Below are positions 44,213-52,079 of a DNA stretch of 64,000 nucleotides, one piece after another. The notes under the pieces were generated by a model. That model had not been told where the DNA came from. It was given only the letters and a program-made list of their open reading frames with translations, and did not search any database. The first letter of the stretch is position 1. Each line of letters starts with the position of its first letter. Location: positions 372,001 to 436,000 of the forward strand of contig NZ_JACVMX010000002.1 in the NCBI RefSeq assembly GCF_014530035.1, written 5' to 3'. This DNA is from Leucobacter sp. cx-328. GTDB taxonomy: Bacteria > Actinomycetota > Actinomycetes > Actinomycetales > Microbacteriaceae. The position numbers were made by a program, and so were the translations under genes.

Positions 44213-44548
44213 ATGAGTGAAGTTAGGGCCCCTAGGGGTTTGAGTGATGGTGGTAAGCGGCTTTGGAGGTCGGTTACTGGTGCTTTTGAGCTTGCGGAGC
44301 ATGAGCTGGCTCAGTTGGAGCAGGCGTGTCGGGTGCGTGACCGTATTGAGGATTTGGATGCTGTTGTGGCTGCGGAGGGTTTGATGATTGAGTCTTCGCA
44401 GGGTTCGCGGTTGCATCCTGGGATTGCTGAGGCGCGTCAGCAGCGGCTTGCGTTGGCTCGGTTGTTGGTGACTTTGGGTGTTCCTGGTGAGGATGAGGAT
44501 TTGCCGCGTTCTAGTGGTGCTCGTGGCGTGTATGGGGGTAGGCGATGA
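44213..44548 (+). CDS. terS: Phage terminase small subunit (P27-like)
   Basis: 111-residue protein with the fold and wording of actinophage small terminases: LSDGGKRLWRSVTGAFELAEHE, then LEQACRVRDRIEDLDA and HPGIAEARQQRLALARLL. TerS recognises the pac/cos site and hands DNA to the large subunit, which is absent here. GAAGGGG precedes the ATG. Third codon positions are rich in T and G, opposite to the A/C-rich genes just upstream. A satellite TerS would redirect a helper phage's packaging machinery. Confidence 0.83.
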   Translation: MSEVRAPRGLSDGGKRLWRSVTGAFELAEHELAQLEQACRVRDRIEDLDAVVAAEGLMIESSQGSRLHPGIAEARQQRLALARLLVTLGVPGEDEDLPRSSGARGVYGGRR

Positions 44549-44739
44549 GGCGTAAGCGGGTTGATGGTTTGACGGGCGTGCCGGCTGGTCTGGCTCAGTT
44601 TGATGTGGCTGAGTGGGAGTCGTTTGATGCGTGGCGGGATGCGCGTTCTGAGTGGGCTGCTGTTCATGGCTGGCCTGGGGGCGTGCTCGCAAAGCTTTTG
44701 CAGGAGCGCGAGGTGCGCATGAAGTGGGCAGTCGGGTAA
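44545..44739 (+). CDS. Small protein coupled to terS
   Basis: 64 residues, Trp-rich (AEWESFDAWRDARSEWAAVHGW), overlapping the terS stop by four bases (ATGA) and sharing its T/G-rich codon use. I do not recognise it. Its position, where phages encode the large terminase, makes a packaging or capsid-redirecting role possible (inference). Confidence 0.65.
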   Translation: MRRKRVDGLTGVPAGLAQFDVAEWESFDAWRDARSEWAAVHGWPGGVLAKLLQEREVRMKWAVG

Positions 44740-44778
44740 GGAGCGAGTGGCGCAGCTCCCGGTGTCCGAGGCTTCCTT

Positions 44779-45726
44779 CTACCCTGTAAACGGTGAAGCG
44801 CTGAACGATACTGGTATGTCTGTGTGTCCATGGAGTGCAAGGAAGCTTTTTGCGGTCTCCACCGCACTGGGTTGGTGCCCTGTCGGACTAAGTTTTACTT
44901 CGAGGATGGGCAGCTTCTCTGGTTCTGGCATGCAGTTCCACAGCACAAAATCTCCGGCATTGGATGCTTCGCCAAGCTTTTGGTCCAATGAGTACCCCAC
45001 CTTAATAAACCGTTTAAGCGTTGAGCCTGCTCCTAAGAAATAGTCAAACGCCAGAGAGGGCGCGACTCGAAAAGTCTTTCGTACTTCTTCTTCTGCAGAA
45101 AACGAACTGTGTTTGATCCTGGCGAACAGATCGTACTTGTAGTCTTCAATCATCTTCTTTTGCCAGTCTTGCAGTCCGCCAGACGCTACACTTGCGTCGA
45201 ACATTTTTGCATGTTTTTTAGCTGACTCCATCGTGTAATCGACCGGCTTCCAGTCCTTAAGGACCTTTGCTGCAGCGTGTGGGAAAGGCTCGTGCAGCTC
45301 TAGGCCAGGAATTGCTTCTTTCGTCAGACGTTGATCCAGTCGATCTACGTCCACTATTGGGAAAAGTGAAGCTTCGTGATCTAGCCTGATGGCGTAGCTT
45401 CCTGCGCCACCGTACGCACGCCATAGCGACAGGTTATCGCCGTTGCTGGAGGCGCTGAGAGAAAACAGGGAGTGCATTGCTTCCATTGCATCTTCGAGGC
45501 TACCGAGGCACTCGAGTAGCTCAGCTCGCGCATGGGCATTGCTGGATACCTCCGGCGGTAAGACCAGTGTGCGCACGGCGTCATAGCCTTCAATAATCTC
45601 TCGAGAATCGTTCATCTGAGAGGCGGGGCCTGCCAGAAGAAAGTCGTTCTCCACGATTCCTTTGAAGCCTGCCGCTGTGGTGTAATGCCAGGCCTCATGG
45701 ACCCCTGAGGATACGCTTGCGCTCAT
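44779..45726 (-). CDS. DUF2971-family protein (accessory cargo)
   Basis: 315-residue protein with the DUF2971 opening HYTTAAGFKGIVENDFLLAG...MNDSREI and a later NLSLWRAYG segment. The biochemical function of this family is unknown to me, and members recur on mobile elements and in defence neighbourhoods. It has lower GC and is in the opposite orientation to the element's operons, as expected of an independently acquired cargo gene. Confidence 0.82.
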   Translation of the reverse strand: MSASVSSGVHEAWHYTTAAGFKGIVENDFLLAGPASQMNDSREIIEGYDAVRTLVLPPEVSSNAHARAELLECLGSLEDAMEAMHSLFSLSASSNGDNLSLWRAYGGAGSYAIRLDHEASLFPIVDVDRLDQRLTKEAIPGLELHEPFPHAAAKVLKDWKPVDYTMESAKKHAKMFDASVASGGLQDWQKKMIEDYKYDLFARIKHSSFSAEEEVRKTFRVAPSLAFDYFLGAGSTLKRFIKVGYSLDQKLGEASNAGDFVLWNCMPEPEKLPILEVKLSPTGHQPSAVETAKSFLALHGHTDIPVSFSASPFTG

Positions 45727-45943
45727 CCTTTGAAGCTACCAGTTGTGCATTGATGGATCGCAAGGCCTCTGCTTTACGTTGTTAGAGGGTAGACGATGGG
45801 ACACCGCCGGCATATCTCACCCCCCGCCCGATTTTTTCCACACGGGATAACGCATTTCACATGCTGGAATAGCCACCTTTGTTAACGCAAAGGATGAACA
45901 TATATTGATCACAAAGATTCACATGTGTTGCTAATCTGAAGCC

Positions 45944-46324
45944 ATGAAAGCGAGTTTCGTTCCGGCAGCAGCGTTGGTGGTCCTACTTGGAATTACGGGA
46001 TGCGGGAGTGCTGTCGATGCCTCCAAGCAGCAGGCCTGTGAGGAGATCAGTCTGGCGGCATCCAACTTCCTTGACAAAGCTGGTCAATCAACATTCTTCA
46101 CCGACCCAGAACGAGCGAAGGCGGAGCTTGATGAGGTACTTAAAGTCACTGGAGCACATGCGGATTTGGTCCCCAGATACCATCGAGCCATCCAGAGCTT
46201 CAGGGATGCGCTTCCAGCAGACCCGTTCAACCAAACGCCAGAGGAGGCGGCCTATTTCAGTGCCGCAACGTCGGATCTTGAACGCGGGATTGAAGAAGTG
46301 TCGCAGGTGTGCCCCGGCTATTGA
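45944..46324 (+). CDS. Small secreted lipoprotein (cargo)
   Basis: 126 residues with a lipoprotein signal peptide and lipobox GITGC (Cys about residue 20), then a helical domain with two further cysteines. Its promoter region (45780-45943) is AT-rich. It may be a surface-exclusion or conversion gene of the element. No family recognised. Confidence 0.72.
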   Translation: MKASFVPAAALVVLLGITGCGSAVDASKQQACEEISLAASNFLDKAGQSTFFTDPERAKAELDEVLKVTGAHADLVPRYHRAIQSFRDALPADPFNQTPEEAAYFSAATSDLERGIEEVSQVCPGY

Positions 46325-46357
46325 TGTATCTGGTGACCTGAATGTGTGAGAGTGGTT

Positions 46358-46400
46358 GTGAAGGGTTTGGAGATACTTCGACTATTTCCAAGCCTTTCAC
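46358..46400 (+). terminator. Terminator after the lipoprotein gene
   Basis: 18-bp stem with three G-U pairs, a CTTCGAC loop, and CTGTTTTA downstream. The rest of 46401-46716 has no gene; it holds the right arm-type repeat. Confidence 0.75.
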
Positions 46401-46579
46401 CTGTTTTAGGTGCGTCCCTAAGTCATCGGAACCATTTTCGCGGGGCCGGGAAGATGGTCGTCTGAACATCCGTCAGAGTGATGTTCAGAACTCACTGGGG
46501 GTCACTTCCGTTTTTGGTGGCGAGATCATGTTGGTTGCTTCAACGAAATGATCTGGTGGGAACCCCGCCCTGGTGCTGG

Positions 46580-46605
46580 ATTCACGTTCTATTCACGCTT
46601 TTCAG
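46580..46605 (+). repeat. Candidate integrase arm-type site (right)
   Basis: 24 of 26 bases match 37580-37605, with the two TTCACG words retained. It lies 111 bp inside attR. Confidence 0.6.
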
Positions 46606-46716
46606 CCAAAAACGGCCAACAATTGACCATCAATGCCAGTCATTGAATGCGTCAAATCTCTGCGCTGACCAGCATAAACAGTCATTCTCAATGATGCACA
46701 AGTAGCCAGAAGTCCT

Positions 46717-46753
46717 ATCCGCAGGTCGTAGGTTCGATCCCTACTGGGGGCAC
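46717..46753 (+). repeat. attR core (3' fragment of tRNA-Lys)
   Basis: Exact copy of 37485-37521. Only the 3' half of a tRNA is present, so it is not a functional gene. CCA is not encoded here (CAC then ACT), showing that the original chromosomal tRNA lacked it. Confidence 0.93.
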
Positions 46754-46758
46754 ACTCA

Positions 46759-46798
46759 CCCGGTGCAGCTCATTGCGAGCTGCACCGGGTTTTTGTTT
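46759..46798 (+). terminator. Original tRNA-Lys terminator, displaced by the element
   Basis: Perfect 13-bp stem CCCGGTGCAGCTC/GAGCTGCACCGGG, ATTGC loop, then TTTTTGTTT, 5 bp after attR. A textbook intrinsic terminator. Confidence 0.9.
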
Positions 46799-46897
46799 GC
46801 GGCGTCATACCTCGATCCGCGCCCCACTGCATCGCCCGCGATCGCCGTAACGGTTCCTGAACGCGCCACCCGCACAGTGGGTCTATCCTGGACGTCG

Positions 46898-46945
46898 CGC
46901 AACCGACCGCGTAGCCGACTGCGTAGCCGACTGCGCAACCGACCG
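46898..46945 (+). repeat. Four 12-bp repeats in A-B-B-A order
   Basis: CGCAACCGACCG, CGTAGCCGACTG twice, then CGCAACCGACCG again, just downstream of a -10-like TATCCT in the leader of the next gene. Confidence 0.85.
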
Positions 46946-46994
46946 TGGGGCTGACCGCGCGCAGCCAACCGCCAGTCATCGACCAGGGAGAAAC

Positions 46995-47624
46995 GTGAGC
47001 CGAGATTTCCAGAAGCCAATGGTTCAGCCGAATCATGCGTTCAACTGGGTGATTGGCGCGGAAGATCCGAGCATCGAGAATCAGCTCGCGCACGACACGT
47101 CATGGGCGCTGCTGCACCGCGTTCGACAGACCGCTGATCCGGTCGTGATTGCACGCGTGCTGGAGATCGCAGCGGGTGATGGTATTAGCGACCTCGCCGA
47201 GTTGTGGTCGAAGCAGAGCACGCACACGCTGGCTGGCGTGCTGTGGCGGTTGTTCCTGCTGCGGCGCGTAGTTGCCTCCAACGCGGAGATGACGGCTGAG
47301 TTGTTCCGGCGCGGATCCGCCCGCATCGGTACCATCGACACCGCGGTCGCCGGCGCTATGGAACCCGTCACACCCGAGACGATCACTGATCTCTGTGACA
47401 CGATCTTGACCGGCGCCTTCGTCGGGGACCTGGGTGACGCGCTCGATCGCGCGGTGGCATACGCAAAGATCATGTCGATGGGTTCGGCGGATCTCGCAGA
47501 CTCACTCGACACCGACCGCCCGGCCGAGGCCTCCAAGCTCACGGCTCGAGCGCTGCGCTACGCCTCGATTGGCGCCGAGCTCGCCGCCGGATCCGAGCGC
47601 TGGCGCTTCGGCGAGCTCGAGTAG
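46995..47624 (+). CDS. Conserved actinobacterial protein of unknown function
   Basis: 209 residues, helical, soluble, with HAFNWVIGAEDPSIENQLAHDTSWALLHRV near the N-terminus (first half of that region characteristic). It resembles a protein of unknown role conserved in Micrococcales. The start is GTG with GGGAGA upstream. Its leader carries the 12-bp repeats. Confidence 0.7.
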   Translation: MSRDFQKPMVQPNHAFNWVIGAEDPSIENQLAHDTSWALLHRVRQTADPVVIARVLEIAAGDGISDLAELWSKQSTHTLAGVLWRLFLLRRVVASNAEMTAELFRRGSARIGTIDTAVAGAMEPVTPETITDLCDTILTGAFVGDLGDALDRAVAYAKIMSMGSADLADSLDTDRPAEASKLTARALRYASIGAELAAGSERWRFGELE

Positions 47625-47676
47625 GGATGCGGATCGCCCGATCTGCATCTCACATGAGCGGTCGGGGGCCTGGCGC

Positions 47677-47774
47677 TACAATGTAAGTGCCGGGCCGCAG
47701 TAACCCCGGGCTCCAACTTTTGCCGCTTCGAGCGGCCTTCCGCCGAGAGGCGTTTCTGCGGTCTGGTATTTTTT
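47677..47774 (+). ncRNA. Possible structured RNA with three-way junction
   Basis: A -10-like TACAAT at 47677-47682 is followed by a closing stem CCGCAG (47695-47700) with CTGCGG (47756-47761). It encloses GCCGC-TTCGA-GCGGC (47722-47736) and CGCC-GAGA-GGCG (47741-47752), then six Ts (47769-47774). No named family recognised. It could be a small RNA or the leader of an attenuated transcript. Confidence 0.4.
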
Positions 47775-47911
47775 ATGCCCGTTTGGGCGCTGCTGCTGGC
47801 TGATTTGAGTAATGACTTGTTTCTCTTGTGGTCGCCTAGGGTGTTCTGTAGCGTTTCCTGTGTGTGACTTGTGCGCGAAGTTTCGCGCCCGCTGTAACCA
47901 AGGGAGCCTCA

Positions 47912-49891
47912 GTGAAGAAGAACACCGCATTAGGCATGGGTATCGCGGCAGGGCTGATCGGAATGAGCTTGGTGCCGACCGCCTCATACGCGGCGCTGTC
48001 AGCGAAGGACTGCGACGGTGTACAACGACTGGTATGTTCCGATGACGCGGTCGAATCGTACCGCGTGGATAGATCCACCGACTCGATGGCTGCTCCCGAG
48101 GTAGGGTCACTGCGCTGGGCTATCGAGCAGGCAAACTCAAGCCCCGGTTTAGACGAAATCGTGATTGACGCCGAGCTGGAGATTCAGCTTGAAGAAATGA
48201 TCATGATCAGCGACGGTCTGATCTTGCGGGGCGAAGGCGATACAGAAACACGCGCCACAATTAGTTCTCAGGAAGTCGATCCCTACCCCGTGCTGGAAGT
48301 GTACGACGTGTCCGCTCCAAATGCGGTCGTGCAGGTGGAAAACCTGACGTTCGACGGTCACGGAAGAGATGGCGGTGGCATCCTTGTGGCAGACGGACTC
48401 GTCGGCTTTGGTATGTACGAAGCCAGTATGCGGGCGTTCGGGGAGTTCGCCCTCGACTTCCAGCCAGATGACACCCTTGAGCAGATCGTGATCGAGAACA
48501 GTGAGTTCACGAACATCGGAGAAGGAACTGGCGTCGTGCAAGCGATGACTGAGGACTCTCTGCTTTCCCTCGAGGTGCGGAACTCTCGCTTCGTCGACAA
48601 TGAGGCCACCGCGATTCGTCTCGACGGTGAGCTATCTGGAACCGACGGTGCAGTGCCCACATTGCGTGTGTTGGGTTCAGAATTTGTGAACAACATTGCG
48701 CACTACGCAGAAGCGGGGGCGATTTCGGTTGACGGTGTAGACGTTGAGTCGGTTGAAGTAGAGGAAGTGCATTTCGAAGAGCCGATTGTCCGAATCGAAG
48801 GGAACACTTTCAGTGGGAATCTCGGTGAACGCGCAGGAGCGTTCTATCTTGGTTCCATTGACGGTGACCTTGAAGACGCGACAAACACTTCTGATTACGG
48901 CGAGCTCGTCGTCGTAGACCGTTCATCGTTTGAAAACAATACCGCTGAAGATGGCGATGTTCGGGCAAACGACATCCTCATTGAATATGCAGAACCCGAG
49001 ATTGACGCGCCAACCCCAGAAGATTGCTTCACCGGTCTCACTCCGTTGCACATCTTGAACTCGACATTTAGCGCAGAGACCTCGAGCGATGCCGCGGTGC
49101 GCATCGACGATGCAGACTGTGTGGCCTTCAAAATCGATCACGCGACTTTCATTGGTGCTGGCATTGCCGTCGGCGACACTAGTTCAGAATTCAAAGCTGG
49201 TATCTTCCTCCGCAACACGGTGTTTGACACGCAATCCGAACAGCCGTTCGTGGCGGTTGGAGAGTGGACCCCAGTTGCGCTATTTGAAGATCACGTTGGC
49301 TACAGCACCGAGCCTGATGCTGGGCTCATTTCCGCTGGCCCGGGTCGTGTGGTTGCGCCGAGCAGTGATCTCGCACTTGATGCGTTTAGCTCAGTTGCGA
49401 CAGAGAACGAAGGCCTGTCGTACGCGGCACGGGTGAGGATACCTGGCCTTATCGCTGGTGCAGAGACTGAGGTGGCATCAGTGTTGACTGGGGCTGGTGT
49501 GGCATCGGAGGATCCGCGCCTCGCATTCGACCAGGCCGGTGGCGCGCGCCCGGGTGCGGCAACCGCGCGCGGTCTCGAGCTGCCCACGATTGGCGCGGTT
49601 GAAGGTGTCGCGGTCACAGATACGACCCCTCCGGTGGAACCCGAAACTCCAAAGCCGGTGGATCCGAAGCCGGTCGGTCCGAAGCCTGGAGAACCAACCC
49701 CAACTGTGCCAAAGAGCGAGACCACACAGCAGGCGCTCGCGAACACCGGCTCAGCGATGAACGCGACGAACTGGTTCGTTCTCGCCGGAGTATTGGTGGT
49801 TGCGGCTGGTGCACTCTTCGGGGCTAACCGGCTGCTGCGCAAGCGCGAGGCGCGCAATGATAACGAGAACAGCCAGGACGCGGAGAAGTAA
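47912..49891 (+). CDS. Cell-wall-anchored beta-helix surface protein 1
   Basis: 659-residue exported protein. It has a signal peptide (VKKNTALGMGIAAGLIGMSL, cut near SYA-A), a segment LRWAIEQANSSPGLDEIVID typical of right-handed beta-helix surface proteins, and many NSxF-type rungs (for example ENSEFTNI, RNSRFVDN, LNSTFSAE). A Pro-rich stalk precedes the sorting signal LANTG, a hydrophobic helix and RKRE. LAXTG suits class E sortases. First of three paralogues. The start is GTG with AGGGAG. A word GTAGCGTTTCC lies 54 bp upstream, shared with paralogue 2. Confidence 0.85.
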   Translation: MKKNTALGMGIAAGLIGMSLVPTASYAALSAKDCDGVQRLVCSDDAVESYRVDRSTDSMAAPEVGSLRWAIEQANSSPGLDEIVIDAELEIQLEEMIMISDGLILRGEGDTETRATISSQEVDPYPVLEVYDVSAPNAVVQVENLTFDGHGRDGGGILVADGLVGFGMYEASMRAFGEFALDFQPDDTLEQIVIENSEFTNIGEGTGVVQAMTEDSLLSLEVRNSRFVDNEATAIRLDGELSGTDGAVPTLRVLGSEFVNNIAHYAEAGAISVDGVDVESVEVEEVHFEEPIVRIEGNTFSGNLGERAGAFYLGSIDGDLEDATNTSDYGELVVVDRSSFENNTAEDGDVRANDILIEYAEPEIDAPTPEDCFTGLTPLHILNSTFSAETSSDAAVRIDDADCVAFKIDHATFIGAGIAVGDTSSEFKAGIFLRNTVFDTQSEQPFVAVGEWTPVALFEDHVGYSTEPDAGLISAGPGRVVAPSSDLALDAFSSVATENEGLSYAARVRIPGLIAGAETEVASVLTGAGVASEDPRLAFDQAGGARPGAATARGLELPTIGAVEGVAVTDTTPPVEPETPKPVDPKPVGPKPGEPTPTVPKSETTQQALANTGSAMNATNWFVLAGVLVVAAGALFGANRLLRKREARNDNENSQDAEK

Positions 49892-49912
49892 CGCCCACAG
49901 TTGTCTGAGGTA

Positions 49913-49951
49913 AGAGCCCCTCTCCCGTGAGATCTCCGGGGAAGGGGCTCT
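49913..49951 (+). terminator. Terminator between surface-protein paralogues 1 and 2
   Basis: 9-bp perfect stem AGAGCCCCT/AGGGGCTCT around a 21-nt loop, 22 bp after the stop. Confidence 0.7.
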
Positions 49952-50417
49952 CGCTTCGTGGCCTGGTGTTTTACGCTCGTCTGCGAACAATCGGCGTGAC
50001 TTATGACTGGGCTATGTTTCTCTGGTGTTTTATCTTGCCCCGAGGTAGCGTTTCCCCTGTGTGCTGCTTGTGAGTGATCGCTCACAAGGGTGAGGGCTAT
50101 GGGAGATTCAGTGAAGAAGAACACCGTACTTGGGCTGGGCATTGTCGCCGGCCTCGTGGGAATGAGCTTGATCTCGGGTGCTGCGCAGGCAGAACCACAA
50201 CCACAGCTCTGCGATGGAGTCGAACGAATGGTGTGTTCAGCTGATGCCGTCACTAGCTATCGAGTCACCGACCAGGCAGACACTTTGACATCAGGCACGC
50301 TTCGCGCAGCCATCGAAAGCGCGAACCAATCGCCTGGGTTGGACGAAGTCATCATTGGCCCAGAGCTGACGATTGAGGTCTTGAGCGAAATTGAGATCAC
50401 TGATGCGCTCATCCTGA

Positions 50418-50424
50418 GGGGGGG
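50418..50424 (+). repeat. G7 homopolymer at the frameshift
   Basis: Seven Gs where six would keep the frame. Homopolymers of this kind can slip during replication. Confidence 0.8.
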
Positions 50425-51513
50425 AGGGAAACCTCGAGACGCGATCGACGATACGCGGAAACACTAAAGACGGTGATTACCTCTTCTACGTCTCGGGTCC
50501 CGAATTCGCCGATTTTACGGTGCAATTTGAAAACCTCAACATGGAGGGCGCAAACGATGAGGCCTCGGGGGTCAGGGTATCAACCGGGCCCATGCGCTTT
50601 GCCATGTACGACAGCAGCATGCGTGGCTTCGCTGACAAGGGATTGCGGCTCAACACCGAGGGTGATTTCTCACATTTCCTGGTGGAAAACAGCGAGTTCA
50701 CCGATATGAGACCGGGCGAAGGCGTGCTGCTTCTCAGCGCAGAAGACGCCACCACGCGCCTGGACATTCATAACTCCCGCTTTGAAAACAATGAAATGGC
50801 CGCGGTGGTTATGGACTCCGGCCTGGGAGGCCAACACATGGGGGACAAGACGTCTCTACATGTTTCAGGCAGTGAATTCATTGCGAACAATGCTGGCGGG
50901 TACGACGCCGGAGCAATCGATCTCGGGCGAGTAGACCTGAGACTGGAGAATACAGAAGCCGTCAAGATTGACGAGCCGTTTTTGCACCTCGAGGGTAACC
51001 TCTTCCGAGATAACATCGGCAGTCGCTCAGGCGCCGTTTACATTTCTGGAATCGATGGTGAAGCCGACGAGTTTGTGCCTGGCTCAGAGCTGGGCGAACT
51101 CGTTGTGATTGAACGCAACTCATTCGTGAACAACCTGACAGAAGAGCCAGCTGATGGCGCGAATCACCTCTACGTGGGACGCGGCCAGTCTGAGACAGGC
51201 TTTACACCCGAAGAGTGCCGTACGGAGCTTACGGGCCTGAGCATCTTGAACAGCACGTTCAGTAGCGATATCCCGGGAACATATGCCATGCATCTTGGCC
51301 GGGCGGACTGCATGGGTTTTGAAATCGACCATTCCACGTTTGTTGGTGGCGGAATTTCAACAGCTGACGCTGAAAACGCGGCCCTGTTCCTCACGAACAC
51401 TGTCATTGATACTGGCAGCGACCAGCCGTTCTCGCCACAGTACCTGTCAGATCCTCTCGAGATCGTCGAGGATCATGTCGCGTATTCTTCAGAGCCAGAT
51501 GATCGCCCGGCGT

Positions 51514-52031
51514 CGGGTGTGCCAGGGGCTCGTGTGGTCGCGTCGAGTGATGAGCTTGCGCTCGGTGATCTTGAAGAGGTTGCCGTCGATGTTGATGGGT
51601 TGCAGTACACCGCTGCCGTGCATGTGCCTGGCTTGATTGATCAGGCGGATCCGTTGAGTATTTCAAAGCTCGTCGGTGCGGCGAGTGACTCTGTTGATGC
51701 GCGTTTGGCGACTGATCAGCGTGGTTTGGAGCGGCCGCAGGCAGACCCGGTGAATACGGTCGAGCTGGCAGATATTGGCGCGGTTGAGGCCGTGTTTGCG
51801 GAAGCGCCTGTTGACCCGGTCGAACCTGTGGACCCGGTTGATCCGGTTAAACCGGTTGATCCTGTGGTTCCGACGGAGCCGGTTGATACGGCGAAGCCGG
51901 TGGGCGGGAAGCCTGTGGTATTGGCGGCGACGGGTGTGGTCAATGGTCCGAATCAGTGGATCGCGTTTGGCGCGGTGATGCTGCTTGCCGGTGGCGCGTT
52001 GATTGCCAGCCGCCGCCTCGGCCGGAAATAG
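51514..52031 (+). repeat. 518-bp direct repeat, copy 1 (3' end of paralogue 2)
   Basis: Nearly identical and of equal length to 53491-54008; I count roughly a dozen substitutions and no indel. It covers the last beta-helix part, stalk and sorting signal. Confidence 0.9.
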
Positions 52032-52079
52032 TAACGTGCGGCGCTTCCTCAGCGCAACACTGATGAATACGGAGCACGA

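Larger units (their letters stand above)
37485..46753. mobile_element. 9.3-kb tRNA-Lys integrative element, probable phage satellite
   Basis: Bounded by identical 37-bp copies of the tRNA-Lys 3' end. Contents in order are integrase, putative repressor, divergent control region, excisionase-like gene, four coupled small genes ending in a RepA-like ATPase, an iteron-like cluster, six small genes, a terminase small subunit, a coupled small gene, a DUF2971 gene and a lipoprotein gene. No structural phage gene, portal or large terminase was seen. This matches the plan of phage-inducible chromosomal islands: own integration, switch, replication and packaging-specificity genes but no particle genes. 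Confidence 0.85.
50111..52031 (+). pseudogene. Beta-helix surface protein 2, interrupted by +1 frameshift in a G7 tract
   Basis: Paralogue of its neighbours. It reads from GTG 50111 (VKKNTVLGLG signal peptide, LRAAIESANQSPGLDEVIIG) to ILRGGGK and then stops at 50467. Removing one G from the seven Gs at 50418-50424 restores ILRGEGNLETRSTI, as in the paralogues, and the frame continues to 52031 through beta-helix rungs, a Pro/Val/Asp stalk and LAATG plus a membrane helix. As read it makes a 118-residue fragment. It could be a sequencing error, a real pseudogene or an off state of phase variation. The stop of the short frame is TAA. Confidence 0.85.

Noticed and set aside
44162..44692. 176-codon minus-strand frame over terS
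   Set aside because: Low-complexity Thr/Pro/Gln/His sequence created by the skewed codons of terS; no start signal.
46717..46753. Second tRNA-Lys gene
   Set aside because: Only the 3' half is present; it is the attR duplicate.
37485..46753. Integrative conjugative element
   Set aside because: No relaxase, FtsK/TraB-type translocase or mating genes; the terminase gene points to a phage satellite instead.
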